Below are positions 5,935-8,267 of a DNA stretch of 8,267 nt, piece after piece (positions within the stretch are counted from its first letter, which is position 1; each line of letters begins with the position of its first letter). Below the pieces are notes generated by a model, which ran no database searches, was not told the origin of the DNA, and saw nothing but the letters and a program-made list of their open reading frames with translations. The stretch spans positions 1 to 8,267 of the forward strand of contig CAZSAT010000205.1 in NCBI GenBank assembly GCA_964604675.1, written 5' to 3'. The DNA comes from CAZSAT01 sp964604675. GTDB taxonomy: Bacteria; Myxococcota_A; UBA796; CAJQPC01. The position numbers were made by a program, and so were the translations under genes.

Positions 5935-8267
5935 ATGGCCACCACCCTCCCCCGACTGCTGCAGGCGATGCTCGGCCTCGCCCCCGACGAAGCCCCCGTG
6001 GCGCGTCGCGGCTTCACCAACGTCGCCGGCACGTCGATGCCCGAGTACGGAGAGACCGACGCCAGGCCCGCCGACATGACCCGGGTGAAGCACCCCGACG
6101 GGCGCATGTCGAGCTACCCGCCGGTCGCCCGCTGGAACGACTGGGTGGAGTACGACGGCAAGGAGTGGCCCAAGCGCGTCGCCCGTCGCTACACGCTCGT
6201 GCCCACCATCTGCTTCAACTGCGAGAGCGCCTGTGGGCTGTTGGCCTACGTCGACCGCCAGACCCTCGAGATCCGCAAGTTCGAGGGCAACCCCACCCAC
6301 CCGGGCAGCCGCGGCCGCAACTGCGCGAAGGGGCCCGCCACCCACAACCAGGTCTACGACGCCGAGCGCATCCTCTACCCCCTGAAGCGGGTCGGCGAGC
6401 GCGGCGAGGGCAAGTGGGAGCGCGTGAGCTGGGAGGACGCGCTGGCCGACATCTCCGCGAAGATGAGGGCGAGCCGGGCCCGCCGGAAGGACGGCATCAT
6501 GTACCACGTGGGCCGCCCGGGAGAGGACCACTACACCAACCGGTGCATCACGGCCTGGGGGGTCGACGGGCACAACAGCCACACCAACATCTGCTCGGCG
6601 GCTGCCCGCTGCGGGTACTACCTCTGGGCCGCCGGCGACCGGCCGAGCCCCGACCACGCCAACGCCCGCGTGATCCTGCTGGTCTCGAGCCACCTCGAGA
6701 CCGGCCACTACTTCAACCCCCACGCCCAGCGCATCATCGAAGCCAAGATGAAGGGCGCGAAGATCGTGACCCTGGACCCGCGGCTGTCGAACACCGCGGC
6801 CAAGTCCGACGTGTGGCTGCCCACCTGGCCGGGCTCCGAGACCACGCTCCTGCTCGCGGTCGCCAACCACCTGATCCAGAACGACCTCTACGACCGCGAG
6901 TTCGTGCGCCGCTGGGTCGACTGGAAGACCTTCCTCACCGCCATCGTCGAGCCCGTGAGGGCGGCCGGTGCGCTCACCAACGCCCAGAAGGAGGCGGTGG
7001 AGGCCGCGGTGGCCGGCGGCGACTTCGAGGCCTTCGACCGTGCGCTGAAGGCACTGTACGCGGGCTACACCTTCGACCGTGCGGCGGCCGAGTCCCAGGT
7101 CCCGGTGGAGCGCATCCGCGAGACCGCCGAGCTGATCGCCAACTGCGGGAACCGCCTCGCAGCCCACGTCTGGCGCTCGGCGGCCATGGGCAACCGGGGC
7201 GGCTGGCAGGTGAGCCGCTGCCTCTTCTTCCTGAACGTGCTGACCGGCAGCGTGGGCACCAAGGGCGGCACCAGCCTGAACAGCTGGAACAAGTTCGTGC
7301 CCAGGCCCTACAAGTCCCCGCCGGCCTTCGACGCGTGGAACGACCTGCACCTGCCGCACGAGTGGCCCTTCGCCTTCTACGAGATGAGCTTCCTGCTGCC
7401 GCACTTCCTCGACGAAGGGCGCGGCGAGGTCGACGTGTACTTCACCCGGGTCTACAACCCGATGTGGATCAACCCCGACGGCTTCATGTGGCTCGAGGCG
7501 CTCCGCAACACCGAGACCATGAAGTTCCACGTGGCGCTGACTCCGACCTGGAACGAGTCGGCCTGGTTCGCCGACTACGTGCTGCCCATGGGGCACGCCG
7601 CCGAGCGCCACGACCTGATGAGCCAGGAGACCCACTCGGGCATGTGGATCGGCTTCCGGCAGCCGGTGCGGCGGGTGGCCATGGAGCGGCTCGGCAAGCC
7701 GGTCCGCTTCACCTGGGAGGCCAACCCCGGCGAGGTGTGGGAGGAGAACGAGTTCTGGGTGGAGCTCACCGGGCGGCTCGACCCCGACGGCTCCCTCGGC
7801 ATCCGGCAGTGGGTGGAGAGTGTGCAGAGGCCCGGTGAGCTGGTCAGCCAGGACGAGTACTGGGCCTGGATCTTCGAGCACAGCGTGCCCGGGCTGCCCG
7901 AGGCGGCGGCCGCGCAGGACATGACCGCGCTGGAGTACATGCGGGTGTACGGTTGCTTCGAGGTCGCGGCCGAGAACTACCTGCCCTACGAAGCCGAGGT
8001 GGCCGAGGGCGGTGTGCTCGTCGACGGCGTGCGCCGGAAGGGCTTCGGCACCCCGAGCGGCAAGCTCGAGCTCTTCAGCACCACCCTGCGGGACTGGGGC
8101 TGGCCGGAGCTGGAGCGGGTGGTGCCGTGGTGGCTCGAGAGCCACGTGCACCCGAGCCGGATCGATCGCTCCAAGGGCGAGATGATCCTGCTGCCGAACT
8201 TCCGGCTGCCCACGCTCATCCACACCCGGTCGGCGAACTGCAAGTGGCTCTACGAGATCAGCCACAC
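5935..8267 (+). CDS. Molybdopterin oxidoreductase catalytic subunit, 3'-partial (SoeA/PsrA-like)
   Basis: The frame stays open from the ATG at 5935 to the right edge, giving 777 residues of a protein usually near 900-1000. An N-terminal [4Fe-4S] site is formed by C93, C96, C100 and C130 (CX2CX3CX29C), followed by AKG. SHTNICSA (215-222) places C220 as the likely cysteine ligand of molybdenum, the pattern of the polysulfide/thiosulfate/sulfite branch rather than of serine-ligated DMSO reductase. Pterin-binding stretches such as VTLDPRLSNTAAKSD and the beginning of the C-terminal dinucleotide-binding domain (PNFRLPTLIHTRSANCKWL, near the edge) are present. No twin-arginine signal is seen: RRGF at 24-27 is not followed by a hydrophobic core. 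The enzyme should therefore work in the cytoplasm, as sulfite-oxidising SoeA does. Downstream of the persulfide dioxygenase, sulfite is the best guess for substrate; thiosulfate or polysulfide reduction is an alternative. It starts 19 bases after the fused electron-transfer subunit. Confidence 0.9.
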   Translation, partial: MATTLPRLLQAMLGLAPDEAPVARRGFTNVAGTSMPEYGETDARPADMTRVKHPDGRMSSYPPVARWNDWVEYDGKEWPKRVARRYTLVPTICFNCESACGLLAYVDRQTLEIRKFEGNPTHPGSRGRNCAKGPATHNQVYDAERILYPLKRVGERGEGKWERVSWEDALADISAKMRASRARRKDGIMYHVGRPGEDHYTNRCITAWGVDGHNSHTNICSAAARCGYYLWAAGDRPSPDHANARVILLVSSHLETGHYFNPHAQRIIEAKMKGAKIVTLDPRLSNTAAKSDVWLPTWPGSETTLLLAVANHLIQNDLYDREFVRRWVDWKTFLTAIVEPVRAAGALTNAQKEAVEAAVAGGDFEAFDRALKALYAGYTFDRAAAESQVPVERIRETAELIANCGNRLAAHVWRSAAMGNRGGWQVSRCLFFLNVLTGSVGTKGGTSLNSWNKFVPRPYKSPPAFDAWNDLHLPHEWPFAFYEMSFLLPHFLDEGRGEVDVYFTRVYNPMWINPDGFMWLEALRNTETMKFHVALTPTWNESAWFADYVLPMGHAAERHDLMSQETHSGMWIGFRQPVRRVAMERLGKPVRFTWEANPGEVWEENEFWVELTGRLDPDGSLGIRQWVESVQRPGELVSQDEYWAWIFEHSVPGLPEAAAAQDMTALEYMRVYGCFEVAAENYLPYEAEVAEGGVLVDGVRRKGFGTPSGKLELFSTTLRDWGWPELERVVPWWLESHVHPSRIDRSKGEMILLPNFRLPTLIHTRSANCKWLYEISH

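Noticed and set aside
6001..6036. RRGF as a possible twin-arginine signal of the molybdoenzyme
   Set aside because: It is followed by TNVAGTSMPEYG, a polar stretch without the hydrophobic core or cleavage site a Tat signal needs.
6165..7838. Plus-strand frame of 557 residues inside the molybdoenzyme gene
   Set aside because: It is a shifted frame of the gene starting at 5935, with Arg/Pro/Gly-rich content and no domain. The true frame has the Fe-S cysteines and pterin motifs and stays open to the edge.
5884..8265. Open frame of 793 residues on the minus strand opposite the molybdoenzyme
   Set aside because: The opposite strand encodes an unmistakable molybdopterin oxidoreductase; the antisense product is low-complexity His/Gly/Val/Pro-rich sequence.

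Overview
The window is very GC-rich and tightly packed. It looks like a Gram-negative bacterium of the Myxococcota/Deltaproteobacteria type. That guess rests on the GC-rich codon use, the sigma-54 enhancer-binding protein and the surface protein at the left edge; nothing in the window fixes the taxon. There is no tRNA, rRNA, CRISPR array, insertion sequence or convincing hairpin terminator, and no gene-free stretch longer than 135 bases.

Layout: (1) nt 2-928, plus strand, is the C-terminal part of a beta-rich, probably exported protein whose start lies outside the window. (2) nt 948-2300, minus strand, convergent with it across 19 bases, is a sigma-54 activator with an N-terminal PAS domain carrying four clustered cysteines, an AAA+ domain and a Fis-type helix-turn-helix. 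(3) nt 2301-2435 is a divergent control region. It holds the only AT-rich patch, TTCA-type repeats that look like activator sites, a possible sigma-70 promoter for the regulator and a textbook sigma-54 promoter (TGGCACG-N4-TTGCT) facing right. (4) nt 2436-8267, plus strand, is an operon of five genes: a persulfide dioxygenase-rhodanese fusion; two small membrane proteins that are the two halves of a YeeE/YedE-type sulfur transporter; a fusion of a four-cluster ferredoxin with an NrfD/PsrC-type quinone-interacting membrane protein; and a large molybdopterin oxidoreductase catalytic subunit that runs off the right edge. The first four genes overlap by 1, 4 and 4 bases. The fifth starts 19 bases after the fourth.

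Taken together this reads as a sulfane-sulfur response and oxidation module. The proposed scheme is: the activator senses persulfide or polysulfide through its cysteines (as the sigma-54 regulator FisR does) and turns on the operon; the dioxygenase turns glutathione persulfide into sulfite; the rhodanese domain moves sulfane sulfur between persulfide, sulfite and thiosulfate; the YeeE/YedE pair moves a sulfur compound across the membrane; and the molybdoenzyme with its fused electron-transfer/anchor subunit oxidises sulfite (or thiosulfate) and passes electrons to quinone. The families are clear from motifs. The molybdoenzyme's substrate and direction are inference, and polysulfide or thiosulfate reduction remains possible.
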